Below are positions 31,556 to 42,151 of a stretch of DNA of 64,000 nt, in pieces (the first letter of the stretch is position 1; every line of letters starts with the position of its first letter). The notes below the pieces were generated by a model. That model searched no databases. It was not told the DNA's origin and was given only the letters and a program-made list of their open reading frames with translations. This stretch comes from Yersinia aleksiciae (lineage in GTDB: Bacteria; Pseudomonadota; Gammaproteobacteria; Enterobacterales; Enterobacteriaceae). The position numbers were made by a program, and so were the translations under genes. Location: NCBI RefSeq assembly GCF_001047675.1, contig NZ_CP011975.1, positions 369,709 to 433,708 on the forward strand, given 5' to 3'.

Positions 31556-32779
31556 ATGAAAGGATTTCCATCGCGTGTCACCAATTTGCTGATTGCTTCG
31601 CTGGTGTTAACCATTGGCCGAGCCGTTACCCTGCCCTTTATCACCATCTATCTTGCCGAGCATTTTCAATTGGCACCGGATAAGGTTGGGCTAGTGCTAG
31701 GGGCGAGTTTGACCTTGGGTATTTTCGCTAGCCTGTATGGCGGCTACCTGGTGGATAAATTCAATAAAAAGCGGTTGATCTTGCTGGCAATTACGCTCTT
31801 TGCGGCCACCTTCTTTACACTGCCGTGGATCGAACATCCAGCCTGGATTATCTTGATTTTGGCCCTGCTGCACTCGGCTTACTCGGTCTATGTTATCGCC
31901 ATTAAAGCCTGCTTTGCCGACTGGCTGCCAGTCAACGAACGCATCAAAGCCTTTTCCGCCAACTACACACTAGTCAATGTCGGTTGGGCGGTCGGCCCGG
32001 TATTAGGGATGTTGGTGGTCAACATCGGCCCGCAAGTGCCATTTATCATTTCAGGCGTACTGGCGTTACTGGTTGCTATCGTCCTAAAATTCAGAATTAG
32101 CAGCGCCGATATGTCAGTTTCTGAACCCGGACTCACTGAATCCCCGCCTGATTTTCGCCAAACATTTCGCATCATGCGTAGCGATAAGCGGCTGATTTAT
32201 TTCACCCTTGGTGGTATGTTCAGCGCGATTGTCTTCGGCCAGTTCTCCGGTTATTTATCGCAATATCTGATTACCGTTGCCGACGCCCAATTTGCCTATC
32301 AGGTGATTGGTGCAGTCATGACCGTGAATGCTGTGATTGTGATCACCCTGCAATACCTATTGAGCCGCCGTATGAACCAGCAGAATTTAATGCGCTGGTT
32401 GATGCTCGGCACCCTGTTCTTTATCATCGGTTTGCTCGGGTTTATGGTCGCTCAGGATTCAATCCCGTTATGGATGCTGGCAATGGCGATTTTCTCATTG
32501 GGCGAGATTATTGTTATTCCGGTCGAATACCTGTTTATCGATTTTATTGCGCCAGCGAACCTTAAAGGCAGTTACTATGGGGCGCAGAATCTCGGTCAAC
32601 TGGGTGGGGCTGTTAACCCAGTGCTTTGTGGCTTCTTGTTAGCTTATGCCGCACCGCAAATGATGTTCTCTATGCTGATTATCGCGGCTATTTTGGGGCT
32701 GGCCTTTTTCTATCGCGGCTATCTGCTCGCCAAAGCACAGGCCACGCAATCACATCAGGTATCAGAGCCCACCCAATAA
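31556..32779 (+). CDS. Major facilitator superfamily transporter, YdeE-like
   Basis: This 407-residue protein has about 12 hydrophobic segments. It starts with TNLLIASLVLTIGRAVTLPF and has a GGYLVDKFNKKR loop between helices 2 and 3, the MFS signature region. The pattern is close to E. coli YdeE (TIGRGATLPF..., ADKFDKKR, an SINYTMLNIGW-like segment), which has been linked to dipeptide or arabinose export. The substrate is unknown. It appears monocistronic, 310 bp after the LVIVD gene and 113 bp before yohJ. Confidence 0.8.
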   Translation: MKGFPSRVTNLLIASLVLTIGRAVTLPFITIYLAEHFQLAPDKVGLVLGASLTLGIFASLYGGYLVDKFNKKRLILLAITLFAATFFTLPWIEHPAWIILILALLHSAYSVYVIAIKACFADWLPVNERIKAFSANYTLVNVGWAVGPVLGMLVVNIGPQVPFIISGVLALLVAIVLKFRISSADMSVSEPGLTESPPDFRQTFRIMRSDKRLIYFTLGGMFSAIVFGQFSGYLSQYLITVADAQFAYQVIGAVMTVNAVIVITLQYLLSRRMNQQNLMRWLMLGTLFFIIGLLGFMVAQDSIPLWMLAMAIFSLGEIIVIPVEYLFIDFIAPANLKGSYYGAQNLGQLGGAVNPVLCGFLLAYAAPQMMFSMLIIAAILGLAFFYRGYLLAKAQATQSHQVSEPTQ

Positions 32780-32892
32780 TGGCAAGATGCAGTGTTTGAT
32801 AGATGACGGGTATATTATTCATAGTGTGATGGCTAGCACATAATCGAAGTTAATTGTATGATGAATGTATTCCGTAACTCAGGACCCTCTCT

Positions 32893-33300
32893 ATGCGCAA
32901 TGTGACTTCACTTTGCTGGCAGTACTTGCGGGCTTTCGCCATTATTTACCTGTGCCTATGGGTCGGTAAATTTGTGGCCTTGCTACTGCCCATCACCATC
33001 CCCGGCAGTATCATCGGGATGCTGATTCTGTTTACCCTGCTGGCATCGCAAATTTTGCCCTCAACCTGGGTCAAACCCGGCTGCCGCATACTGATCCGCT
33101 ACATGGCGCTGCTGTTTGTCCCGATCGGTGTCGGCGTGATGCAGTACTACGATCAGCTCACCAAGCAATTTGGCCCCATTGTAGTCTCCTGCTTTGTCAG
33201 TACCCTGATCGTGATGTTAGTGGTGGCGTATAGCTCACATTATGTCCACCGCGAACGCAAAGTTATCGGTTCTCCAACTCATAACGAGGAGGACAAATGA
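32893..33300 (+). CDS. yohJ: LrgA/CidA family membrane protein YohJ
   Basis: This 135-residue protein has four hydrophobic segments and the LrgA/CidA pattern [21 protein letters not shown]. LrgA proteins are holin-like; with LrgB partners they are linked to murein hydrolase control, or to pyruvate or glycolate transport in other bacteria. The function in enterobacteria is not settled. Its stop overlaps the yohK start (ATGA), and yohJ-yohK-cdd order matches E. coli. Confidence 0.9.
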   Translation: MRNVTSLCWQYLRAFAIIYLCLWVGKFVALLLPITIPGSIIGMLILFTLLASQILPSTWVKPGCRILIRYMALLFVPIGVGVMQYYDQLTKQFGPIVVSCFVSTLIVMLVVAYSSHYVHRERKVIGSPTHNEEDK

Positions 33301-33992
33301 TCAGCAACTTATGGTGGTCACTGCCGCTGACCCTAATTGTCTTCTTCGGCGCTCGCTATCTGGCCCGCTGGCTGAAAATACCGCTGCTTAACCCATTGCT
33401 AATATCTATGGTTGTGATCATTCCATTGCTGTTAGTCACCCACATGCCCTACGCCAGCTATTTTGCCGGCAGCAAAGTCCTGAATGACCTGCTACAACCT
33501 GCGGTGGTGGCCCTGGCTTTCCCGCTATATGAACAGTTACATCAAATTCGCGCGCGCTGGAAATCCATCATAACCATCTGTTTTATCGGCAGTATCACTG
33601 CCATGGTCAGTGGCACCGCCGTGGCCCTGTGGATGGGGGCGACACCCGAGATTGCCGCGTCGGTATTACCTAAATCCGTGACGACCCCTATCGCCATGGC
33701 AGTAGCCGAATCCATTCATGGCTTGCCAGCCATCAGTGCGGTATGCGTGATTTTCGTCGGTATTCTGGGGGCAGTATTTGGTCACAGCTTGCTGAATTTA
33801 TTGAAAATCACCACCAAAGCCTCACGGGGTTTGGCGATGGGAACGGCTTCCCATGCTCTGGGTACCGCCCGCTGTGCTGAATTGGACTATCAGGAAGGTG
33901 CATTTAGCTCGCTGGCACTGGTTATCTGCGGGATCATCACCTCTTTGGTGGCGCCGTTTTTATTCCCAGTGCTGCTGCATCTATTCGGTTGA
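33297..33992 (+). CDS. yohK: LrgB/CidB family membrane protein YohK
   Basis: This 231-residue membrane protein has about seven hydrophobic segments and the LrgB motifs [16 protein letters not shown] and [19 protein letters not shown]. It also has the glycine-rich stretch [18 protein letters not shown]. It is the partner of YohJ and is translationally coupled to it by a 4-bp overlap. The start gives [15 protein letters not shown]. Confidence 0.92.
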   Translation: MISNLWWSLPLTLIVFFGARYLARWLKIPLLNPLLISMVVIIPLLLVTHMPYASYFAGSKVLNDLLQPAVVALAFPLYEQLHQIRARWKSIITICFIGSITAMVSGTAVALWMGATPEIAASVLPKSVTTPIAMAVAESIHGLPAISAVCVIFVGILGAVFGHSLLNLLKITTKASRGLAMGTASHALGTARCAELDYQEGAFSSLALVICGIITSLVAPFLFPVLLHLFG

Positions 33993-34036
33993 TTGCACGT
34001 CTCTGACGGCGGTAAATCACCAAAATTAGCGCATAA

Positions 34037-34058
34037 ATTTGAGATACATCTCTCATTA
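34037..34058. promoter_or_regulatory. Possible CRP-type palindrome upstream of cdd
   Basis: TGAGA at 34040-34044 and TCTCA at 34051-34055 form a perfect palindrome with the 6-bp spacing of a CRP site; each half differs from TGTGA/TCACA by one symmetric base. In E. coli cdd is controlled by CRP and CytR, which makes a CRP site here plausible. The symmetric mismatch weakens the call. Confidence 0.35.
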
Positions 34059-34161
34059 GTCATTTTACTTGCATAAATTTCATATATAACGGGATCTGCG
34101 TCACACCAATAGCCTGCTAAGCTGCCTAAAATAGCTTCCCGTTACAATTGGAGAAAATCCC

Positions 34162-35046
34162 ATGCAAGCACGTTTTCACGCCCCTTGGGCTGAGCTGCCC
34201 GCTGCACTGCAATCCGCACTTGAACCTATTCTGAGCGCAAACGATTTCCCTGCCATGCTGACCGCCGAGCAAGTGAAAACGGTAAAAGAGATCAGTGGGT
34301 TAGATGACGATGCGCTGGCTTTCGCCTTGTTACCTCTGGCTGCCGCTTGCGCACTCACCCCCATATCCCACTTTATGGTCGGTGCCATTGCTCGCGGGAA
34401 AAGCGGCAATCTCTATTTCGGCGCCAATATGGAGTTCAGTGGTGCGCCATTGCAGCAAACCATCCATGCCGAGCAGTGTGCAGTCACTCACGCCTGGCTC
34501 CGTGGCGAAGCCGGTCTGGTATCCATCACCGTCAATTACACGCCTTGTGGCCATTGCCGCCAGTTTATGAATGAGCTGAACAGTGGCACTGATTTACATA
34601 TTCATCTGCCAGGCCGCCCTGCGTCTACGTTGGGCCACTATCTGCCGGATGCCTTCGGCCCGAAAGATCTGGCGATCACCACCCTGCTGATGGATCCGGT
34701 AGATCACGGTTACTCAGTGGCAGAAACTGACCCTCTGACCCAAGCCGCACTTCATGGTGCCAACCATAGCCATGCGCCTTACAGCCTCTCTCACAGCGGT
34801 GTTGCCGTCGAACTGACTGATGGCACGATTTACACGGGCCGTTATGCTGAAAACGCGGCGTTCAACCCAAGCCTGCCACCACTGCAAGCAGCATTGATTC
34901 TGACGAATCTGTCCGGCAAAGATTGTGGCGCGATTCGCCGCGGAGTGCTGGTCGAAGGTAATAACGCGATGTTAAGTCAGTGGGATGCCACTAATGCAAC
35001 ACTGGCGGCCTTAGGTTGCTCAGACGTCAACCGCGTCACTTTTTAA
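34162..35046 (+). CDS. cdd: Cytidine deaminase
   Basis: Cdd deaminates cytidine and deoxycytidine in pyrimidine salvage. The 294-residue protein is the long dimeric type with two cytidine deaminase domains. The catalytic N-terminal one has [12 protein letters not shown] (zinc His and catalytic Glu) and TPCGHCRQF (zinc cysteines); the C-terminal domain is degenerate. FGANMEF is also present. Length equals E. coli Cdd. GGAG lies upstream of the ATG. A stem CTGGGG/CCCCAG at 35081-35104 follows the gene without a T-tract. Confidence 0.96.
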   Translation: MQARFHAPWAELPAALQSALEPILSANDFPAMLTAEQVKTVKEISGLDDDALAFALLPLAAACALTPISHFMVGAIARGKSGNLYFGANMEFSGAPLQQTIHAEQCAVTHAWLRGEAGLVSITVNYTPCGHCRQFMNELNSGTDLHIHLPGRPASTLGHYLPDAFGPKDLAITTLLMDPVDHGYSVAETDPLTQAALHGANHSHAPYSLSHSGVAVELTDGTIYTGRYAENAAFNPSLPPLQAALILTNLSGKDCGAIRRGVLVEGNNAMLSQWDATNATLAALGCSDVNRVTF

Positions 35047-35243
35047 CTTAATCATTTTTAAGCTAACAAAAGCTAATTTGCTGGGGTTATATCGTTAGCC
35101 CCAGTTCACCAAACAACACATTCCCGCCGCTAATAACTAAATCTGCAAGATGACTCGCATTTCTGCCTGTGACCGACATATTTAACTAACAAAAGCTGTA
35201 CATATTTCTCGTATCTTTTAGGATCGGGGTAACTACCTGATAA

Positions 35244-36959
<1,716 letters not shown>

Positions 36960-37014
36960 ACCTAATCCGGCCTACGTTTTCACGTGGGCCGTCCCTGTAA
37001 GAACAAGAACGAAG

Positions 37015-37142
37015 ATATCCCCAAAGTCATTGGCGTTACAGCTAGGCAGCCAGTGAGTGAATCCCGATGAGCTGACTCAGGTCAGTGATTCGGGTGAGCG
37101 AGCGCAGCTAACAACGCTGTAGCTTCAAGGACGAAGGGGATA
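37015..37142. repeat. ERIC repeat between maeA and sanA
   Basis: A complete 128-bp ERIC with terminal inverted repeats ATATCCCC and GGGGATAT. Its core contains GAATCCCGATGAGCTGACTC followed by AGGTCAGTGATTCGGGTGAG. It lies in the leader region of sanA. Of the ERICs in this window it looks the best preserved. Confidence 0.92.
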
Positions 37143-37193
37143 TGTATTGCGCAACATGAAAAGGTACAGTAGCCTTGCCATTATCACCAGTGA

Positions 37194-37973
<780 letters not shown>

Positions 37974-38059
37974 GTTTTGGGGTGAGTTTTGAATTGGTTT
38001 GGTCTTCCTTTAGCCTTGAGCGCAATTAGAGGAAGAGGTGATTAGGGTGAGGATAGATG

Positions 38060-38140
38060 GGTGATCGGTTCGGTTGACGTGAGATAGGATCTGGTTTCGG
38101 TTGGTAGTCGACTCGGTGATCGGTTCGGTTGACATGAGAT
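38060..38140. repeat. Short direct repeat pair downstream of sanA
   Basis: GGTGATCGGTTCGGTTGAC followed by GTGAGAT at 38060-38085 recurs at 38115-38140 with a single change (GTGAGAT to ATGAGAT). The period is 55 bp. It lies at the sanA edge of the large repeat region; no function is evident. Confidence 0.7.
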
Positions 38141-38149
38141 CGGCGTTTA

Positions 38150-38344
38150 TTTGGCCTCTAACGCCACAACCGCCAAGGGGGTTACAAGCGCGTAACCCCC
38201 TTGGAACCCCTGCGCTAGCGCACGTATCGCTTGCCCACTTCGTGGGTACCCTCGGCTCATCATATCGCTGGCGGGACGGTGTGATTCGCAATCCATTGCT
38301 CAAGCACACCTCAACCCGCCGTCCATGGCGGGTTGCCCTTGCGA
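38150..38344. repeat. Hairpin-rich segment with an inverted piece of the array module
   Basis: A perfect 13-bp stem, CCAAGGGGGTTAC (38173-38185) with GTAACCCCCTTGG (38192-38204), encloses a 6-base loop. Near 38283-38305 the sequence GATTCGCAATCCATTGCTC is the reverse complement of a piece present in every unit of the following array, so this segment holds an inverted fragment of that module about 190 bp from the first direct copy. A CCCGCCGTCCATGGCGGG stem lies at about 38318-38335. No gene is supported. Confidence 0.75.
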
Positions 38345-40420
38345 CACTCTTCACTCGGCAGCTCAAATGTGCTTTTAACTTCAAAACCTAAAAACAGGGT
38401 TTTGAATTGGCTTTTGACGTCAGGCGCAATCAGGAATATTGCCGACAAGGATGGAGGGTAGAGTGAGCGGGCAGGACGCCCGCGAAAAGCGCGCTTGAGC
38501 AATGGATTGCGAATCGCGCTGGCTCGTTAGCCCGAAAGACGTGGGAGGTTGACCCGCAGGGCAATATTTCGCGCAAGGCGCGGGTGTTGGGCCGCCGCCC
38601 TGCGGCCCGACTCGGTTGAAGCCGCGAGGGTTAGGTAGTCACTGAACGCCTATCAACCGAAACCTGCCCCCTTCCTACCTTCACTCTTCACTCAGCAGCT
38701 CAAATGTGCTTTTAACATCAAGATCAACCCCATGGTTTTTGGCCTTTGACGTTGAGCGCAATCAGGAATATTGCCGACAAGGATAGAGGGTAGAGTGAGC
38801 GGGCAGGACACCCGCGAAAAGCGCGCTTGAGCAATGGATTGCGAATCGCGCTGGCTCGTTAGCCCGAAAGACGTGGGAGGTTGACCCGCAGGGCAATATT
38901 TCGCGCAAGGCGCGGGTGTTGGGCCGCCGCCCTGCGGCCCGACTCGGTTGAAGCCGCGAGGGTTAGGTAGTCACTGAACGCCTATCAACCGAAACCTGAT
39001 CCATTCCTACCTTCACTCTTCACTCTTCACTCGGCAGCTCAAATGTGCTTTTAACTTCAAAACCTAAAAACAGGGTTTTGAATTGGCCTTTGACGTTGAG
39101 CGCAATCAGGAATATTGCCGACAAGGATGGAGGGTAGAGTGAGCGGGCAGGACGCCCGCGAAAAGCGCGCTTGAGCAATGGATTGCGAATCGCGCTGGCT
39201 CGTCAGCCCGAAAGACGCGGGAGGTTGACCCGCAGGGCAATATTTCGCGCAAGGCGCGGGTGTTGGGCCGCCGCCCTGCGGCCCGACTCGGTTGAGGCCG
39301 CGAGGGTAAGGTGAACACTGAACAAATATCAACCGAAACCTGATCCCTTCCTACCTTCACTCTTCACTCGGCAGCTCAAATGTGCTTTTAACATCAAGAT
39401 CAACCCCATGGTTTTTGGCCTTTGACGTTGAGCGCAATCAGGAATATTGCCGACAAGGATAGAGGGTAGAGTGAGCGGGCAGGACGCCCGCGAAAAGCGC
39501 ACTTGAGCAATGGATTGCGAATCGCGCTGGCTCGTTAGCCCGAAAGACGTGGGAGGTTGACCCGCAGGGCAATATTTCGCGCAAGGCGCGGGTGTTGGGC
39601 CGCCGCCCTGCGGCCCGACTCGGTTGAGGCCGCGAGGGTAAGGTGATCACTGAACGCCTATCAACCGAAACCTGACCCCTTCCTACCTTCACTCTTCACT
39701 CTTCACTCGGCAGCTCAAATGTGCTTTTAACTTCAAAACCTAAAAACAGGGTTTTGAATTGGCTTTTGACGTCAGGCGCAATCAGGAATATTGCCGACAA
39801 GGAGAGAGGGTAGAGTGAGCGGGCAGGACGCCCGCGAAAAGCGCGCTTGAGCAATGGATTGCGAATCGCGCTGGCTCGTCAGCCCGAAAGACGCGGGAGG
39901 TTGACCCGCAGGGCAATATTTCGCGCAAGGCGCGGGTGTTGGGCCGCCGCCCTGCGGCCCGACTCGGTTGAGGCCGCGAGGGTAAGGTGATCACTGAACG
40001 AATATCAACCGAAACCTGATCCATTCCTACCTTCACTCGGCAGCTCAAATGTGCTTTTAACTTCAAAAACCAATTCAAAACAAAAGACCGTGATTTTGAC
40101 TTTTTCTTTTGCTCTTGAGCGCAATCAGGAATATTGCCGACAAGGAGAGAGGGTAGAGTGAGCGGGCAGGACGCCCGCGAAAAGCGCGCTTGAGCAATGG
40201 ATTGCGAATCGCGCTGGCTCGTCAGCCCGAAAGACGCGGGAGGTTCACCCGCAGGGCAATATTTCGCGCAAGGCGCGGGTGTTGGGCCGCCGCCCTGCGG
40301 CCCGACTCGGTTGAGGCCGCGAGGGTAAGGTGATCACTGAACGAATATCAACCGAAACCTGATCCAATAACCAACAACCAAATCAATCACCTAAACACCT
40401 ATCAACCGAAACCTGCCCCC
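38345..40420. repeat. Array of six 243-bp structured repeat units
   Basis: Six units, each running from GCGCAATCAGGAATATTGCC to ATCAACCGAAACCTG and each exactly 243 bp, lie at 38424-38666, 38756-38998, 39100-39342, 39432-39674, 39776-40018 and 40119-40361. Spacers are 89, 101, 89, 101 and 100 bp. A tail-only remnant sits at 40399-40420, touching the hypC stop. Each unit contains AATATTGCC and GGCAATATT about 120 bp apart, the stem GCGGGC/GCCCGC, GCAAT/ATTGC, and the strong stem GGGCCGC/GCGGCCC. Units differ only by substitutions. Short repeated open frames exist on the minus strand but lack coding signs. I do not recognise the family; a non-autonomous mobile element or structured RNA are the options. 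Confidence 0.9.
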
Positions 40421-40421
40421 C

Positions 40422-40697
40422 TCACCCCTGCCCCAAAAACCCCCTCACATCATCCTCAACCTCCCCCATCTCCTGCAACAACTGCAACGTCTCCAGTGCC
40501 TCATCCTCATCCAGCCGACTCATGGCAAACCCCACATGCACCAACACCCAATGACCGATCAATGCCGCACTGGCCTGCGCATCCTCCGCCACCAGCATAA
40601 TATTGACACTGCGCCGCACGCCGCACACATCCACCCAAGCGGTACCCGCCTGCATCTCATCCAATGCCACAATTTGCCCTGGAATGCCTATACACAT
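40422..40697 (-). CDS. hypC: Hydrogenase maturation chaperone HypC
   Basis: HypC (91 residues) carries the Fe(CN)2CO moiety with HypD and delivers it to the large-subunit precursor of NiFe hydrogenase. It must begin MCIGIPG, because Cys2 is the ligand and interaction residue. The ATG at 40697 does exactly that and has AGGGG upstream, so an in-frame start 24 bp earlier is rejected. The rest, VDVCGVRRSVNIM and GHWVLVHVGFAMSRLDEDEA, is typical. It lies 52 bp after hypA on the same strand. HypC, rather than HybG, is the partner for FHL-type hydrogenases in E. coli, which fits the neighbouring hyf operon. The stop abuts the repeat array. Confidence 0.95.
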   Translation of the reverse strand: MCIGIPGQIVALDEMQAGTAWVDVCGVRRSVNIMLVAEDAQASAALIGHWVLVHVGFAMSRLDEDEALETLQLLQEMGEVEDDVRGFLGQG

Positions 40698-40749
40698 AAT
40701 CTGACCCCTGCGTCTTCCCATCGCGCTGTTTCAGCTACAAAAAGTAAAT

Positions 40750-41097
40750 TCATTCCACCTCCAGCCGCTTAATCATCACCCCATCATCCGCCGCGCCAAT
40801 ACGTAAGTGGCTCCCCGCACACAACGGGCAGCGCGTCACTTTGCTGCTCAGTAAATTCACGTCCTGCTGGCAGTCGTGGCACCACACCTGCGACTGCTGC
40901 TGGCTAAGGTGTAAGATGCAGCCTTCCGCCAGCGTGCCACGGCACACCAGTTCAAAACAGAACTCTAATGCCTGCGGCTCGACACAGGAAAATGCACCGG
41001 TTTCCAGCCACACGCCGGTAATCCGCTGCGCGCCATGCAGCCGCGCCTGCTGCTCCATCATAGTAATGGCGTTCTGGCACAAGGTGATCTCATGCAT
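40750..41097 (-). CDS. hypA: Hydrogenase nickel-insertion protein HypA
   Basis: HypA (115 residues) helps insert nickel into the hydrogenase large subunit. The N-terminal Met-His-Glu nickel site (MHEITLCQNA) is intact, and the zinc domain has two CxxC pairs, CHDC and CPLC. It could be the HybF paralogue by fold, but its place beside hypC and hyf favours HypA. AGGAG precedes the ATG by about 10 bp and a sigma54 promoter lies 45 bp upstream. hypB, hypD and hypE are not in this window. Confidence 0.95.
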   Translation of the reverse strand: MHEITLCQNAITMMEQQARLHGAQRITGVWLETGAFSCVEPQALEFCFELVCRGTLAEGCILHLSQQQSQVWCHDCQQDVNLLSSKVTRCPLCAGSHLRIGAADDGVMIKRLEVE

Positions 41098-41141
41098 GAC
41101 TCTGCTGCTCCTGTGGGGGGTGATTGCTCTCTACAAAGCAA

Positions 41142-41157
41142 TGCAAAGAAGATGCCA
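41142..41157 (-). promoter_or_regulatory. Sigma54 promoter of hypAC
   Basis: On the minus strand TGGCATCTTCTTTGCA matches the -24/-12 consensus (TGGCAC-N5-TTGCA) with correct GG-to-GC spacing. Transcription would start near 41131, giving a 33-base leader to hypA. Confidence 0.85.
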
Positions 41158-41261
41158 GCAATACAGTGCTTTCTCGCAGCGCGTTGACCTATATAATAAT
41201 CTGATAAATAACGAGATTGTCCCGATTCGATTCACGACAAATTCACCAGTCCAATAATCAC

Positions 41262-41313
41262 TGTCGAAGTGTCATCGCTGAGTATGGATTTCGTCACTAA
41301 TGTCGACACTTCG
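41262..41313. promoter_or_regulatory. Candidate FhlA/HyfR upstream activating sites
   Basis: CGAAGTGTC (41265-41273) and its inverted match GACACTTCG (41305-41313) lie 31 bp apart between the divergent sigma54 promoters of hypA and hyfA. The half CGAAGTG resembles the CGAAATG half of the E. coli FhlA site as I recall it. The position, about 115-165 bp upstream of the hyfA -24 box, is usual for enhancers. Binding is inferred. Confidence 0.45.
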
Positions 41314-41427
41314 CGGTGGCAATCATCCTGTTTTTACCGCCTTTTACCTCAAGGCTCACTCTCTGCCCTTGGCCTAACCCACAGCCAACGGGCCTCCACG
41401 CGGCTTTTTCCACGGCCCCTGCTGTAC

Positions 41428-41443
41428 TGGCACAAAATATGCT
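41428..41443 (+). promoter_or_regulatory. Sigma54 promoter of the hyf operon
   Basis: TGGCACAAAATATGCT has TGGCAC and TGC with the correct spacing for a -24/-12 promoter. Transcription would start near 41454, about 56 bases before hyfA. Confidence 0.85.
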
Positions 41444-41509
41444 TTAGAACTGGGAAATGAACGCTATCAGCCTGACTGTCACCAGATTTTTGTCCCGGAG
41501 GGTATGGCT

Positions 41510-42151
41510 ATGAACCGCTTTGTGATTGCGGAGCCGAGGCTTTGTATTGGATGCAATACCTGCATGGCTGCTTGCAGCCAAGTGCATAAAGCCGAGGGTT
41601 TACAAGAGCATCCCAGATTGACCCTGATGCGTAATGCTACGGTTACAGCACCGATTCTCTGTCGCCACTGTGAAGATGCGTGGTGTGCACGGGTTTGCCC
41701 GGTAAATGCCATCACCCTGACCAATAATTCGGTTGAATTGGATGAAACCACCTGCATCGGCTGCAAACTCTGCGGCATCGCCTGCCCGTTTGGCGCGATC
41801 ACCCCTGCGGGCAGTAAACCCTTGGCGGTGCCGGACACTTTCCCGGAATACATTCCGATGACCGCACTGTCCGATGTGCCATTCAGTCCAGCCAATATGA
41901 ATCCCTTCCTCGCCTGGAACGCAGGGGTGCGCACCGTGGCGGTGAAATGTGACTTATGCCACTTCCAGCCGGAAGGGCCGGAGTGTGTGCGGGTCTGCCC
42001 GACCAACGCCTTGATGCTGGTGGATGAACAGAGCATCGAACAGGCGAATCAGGCTAAGCGCATGGCGGCGGCCAGCGGGTTTGCGAATGAGCTGCCCTTT
42101 ATGACAGTGGACAGTTCAGCCACCCTCTCTCACAGGGAGCAGAAAAGATGA
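41510..42151 (+). CDS. hyfA: Hydrogenase-4 iron-sulfur subunit HyfA
   Basis: HyfA (213 residues) is a 16Fe-type ferredoxin-like electron carrier of the HycB/HydN group. Its four cysteine clusters are CIGCNTCMAAC, CRHCEDAWCARVC, CIGCKLCGIAC and CDLCHFQPEGPECVRVC. It starts MNRFVIAEPRLCIGC like E. coli HyfA. The ATG at 41510 is used because GGAGGG (41497-41502) is 7 bp upstream; the ATG at 41504 is too close to it. It probably links formate dehydrogenase to the membrane hydrogenase. Its stop overlaps the hyfB start. Confidence 0.93.
   Translation: MNRFVIAEPRLCIGCNTCMAACSQVHKAEGLQEHPRLTLMRNATVTAPILCRHCEDAWCARVCPVNAITLTNNSVELDETTCIGCKLCGIACPFGAITPAGSKPLAVPDTFPEYIPMTALSDVPFSPANMNPFLAWNAGVRTVAVKCDLCHFQPEGPECVRVCPTNALMLVDEQSIEQANQAKRMAAASGFANELPFMTVDSSATLSHREQKR

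Noticed and set aside
39057..40078. Recurring minus-strand frames of 84-98 codons in the 243-bp array
   Set aside because: They follow from the GC-rich repeat and its spacers. They differ between units in start and end, lack convincing ribosome sites, and substitutions show no codon-position bias that I can see.
38424..40361. CRISPR array or rRNA/tRNA-derived repeats
   Set aside because: Units are 243 bp with spacers that repeat among themselves, and no tRNA or rRNA signature is visible.
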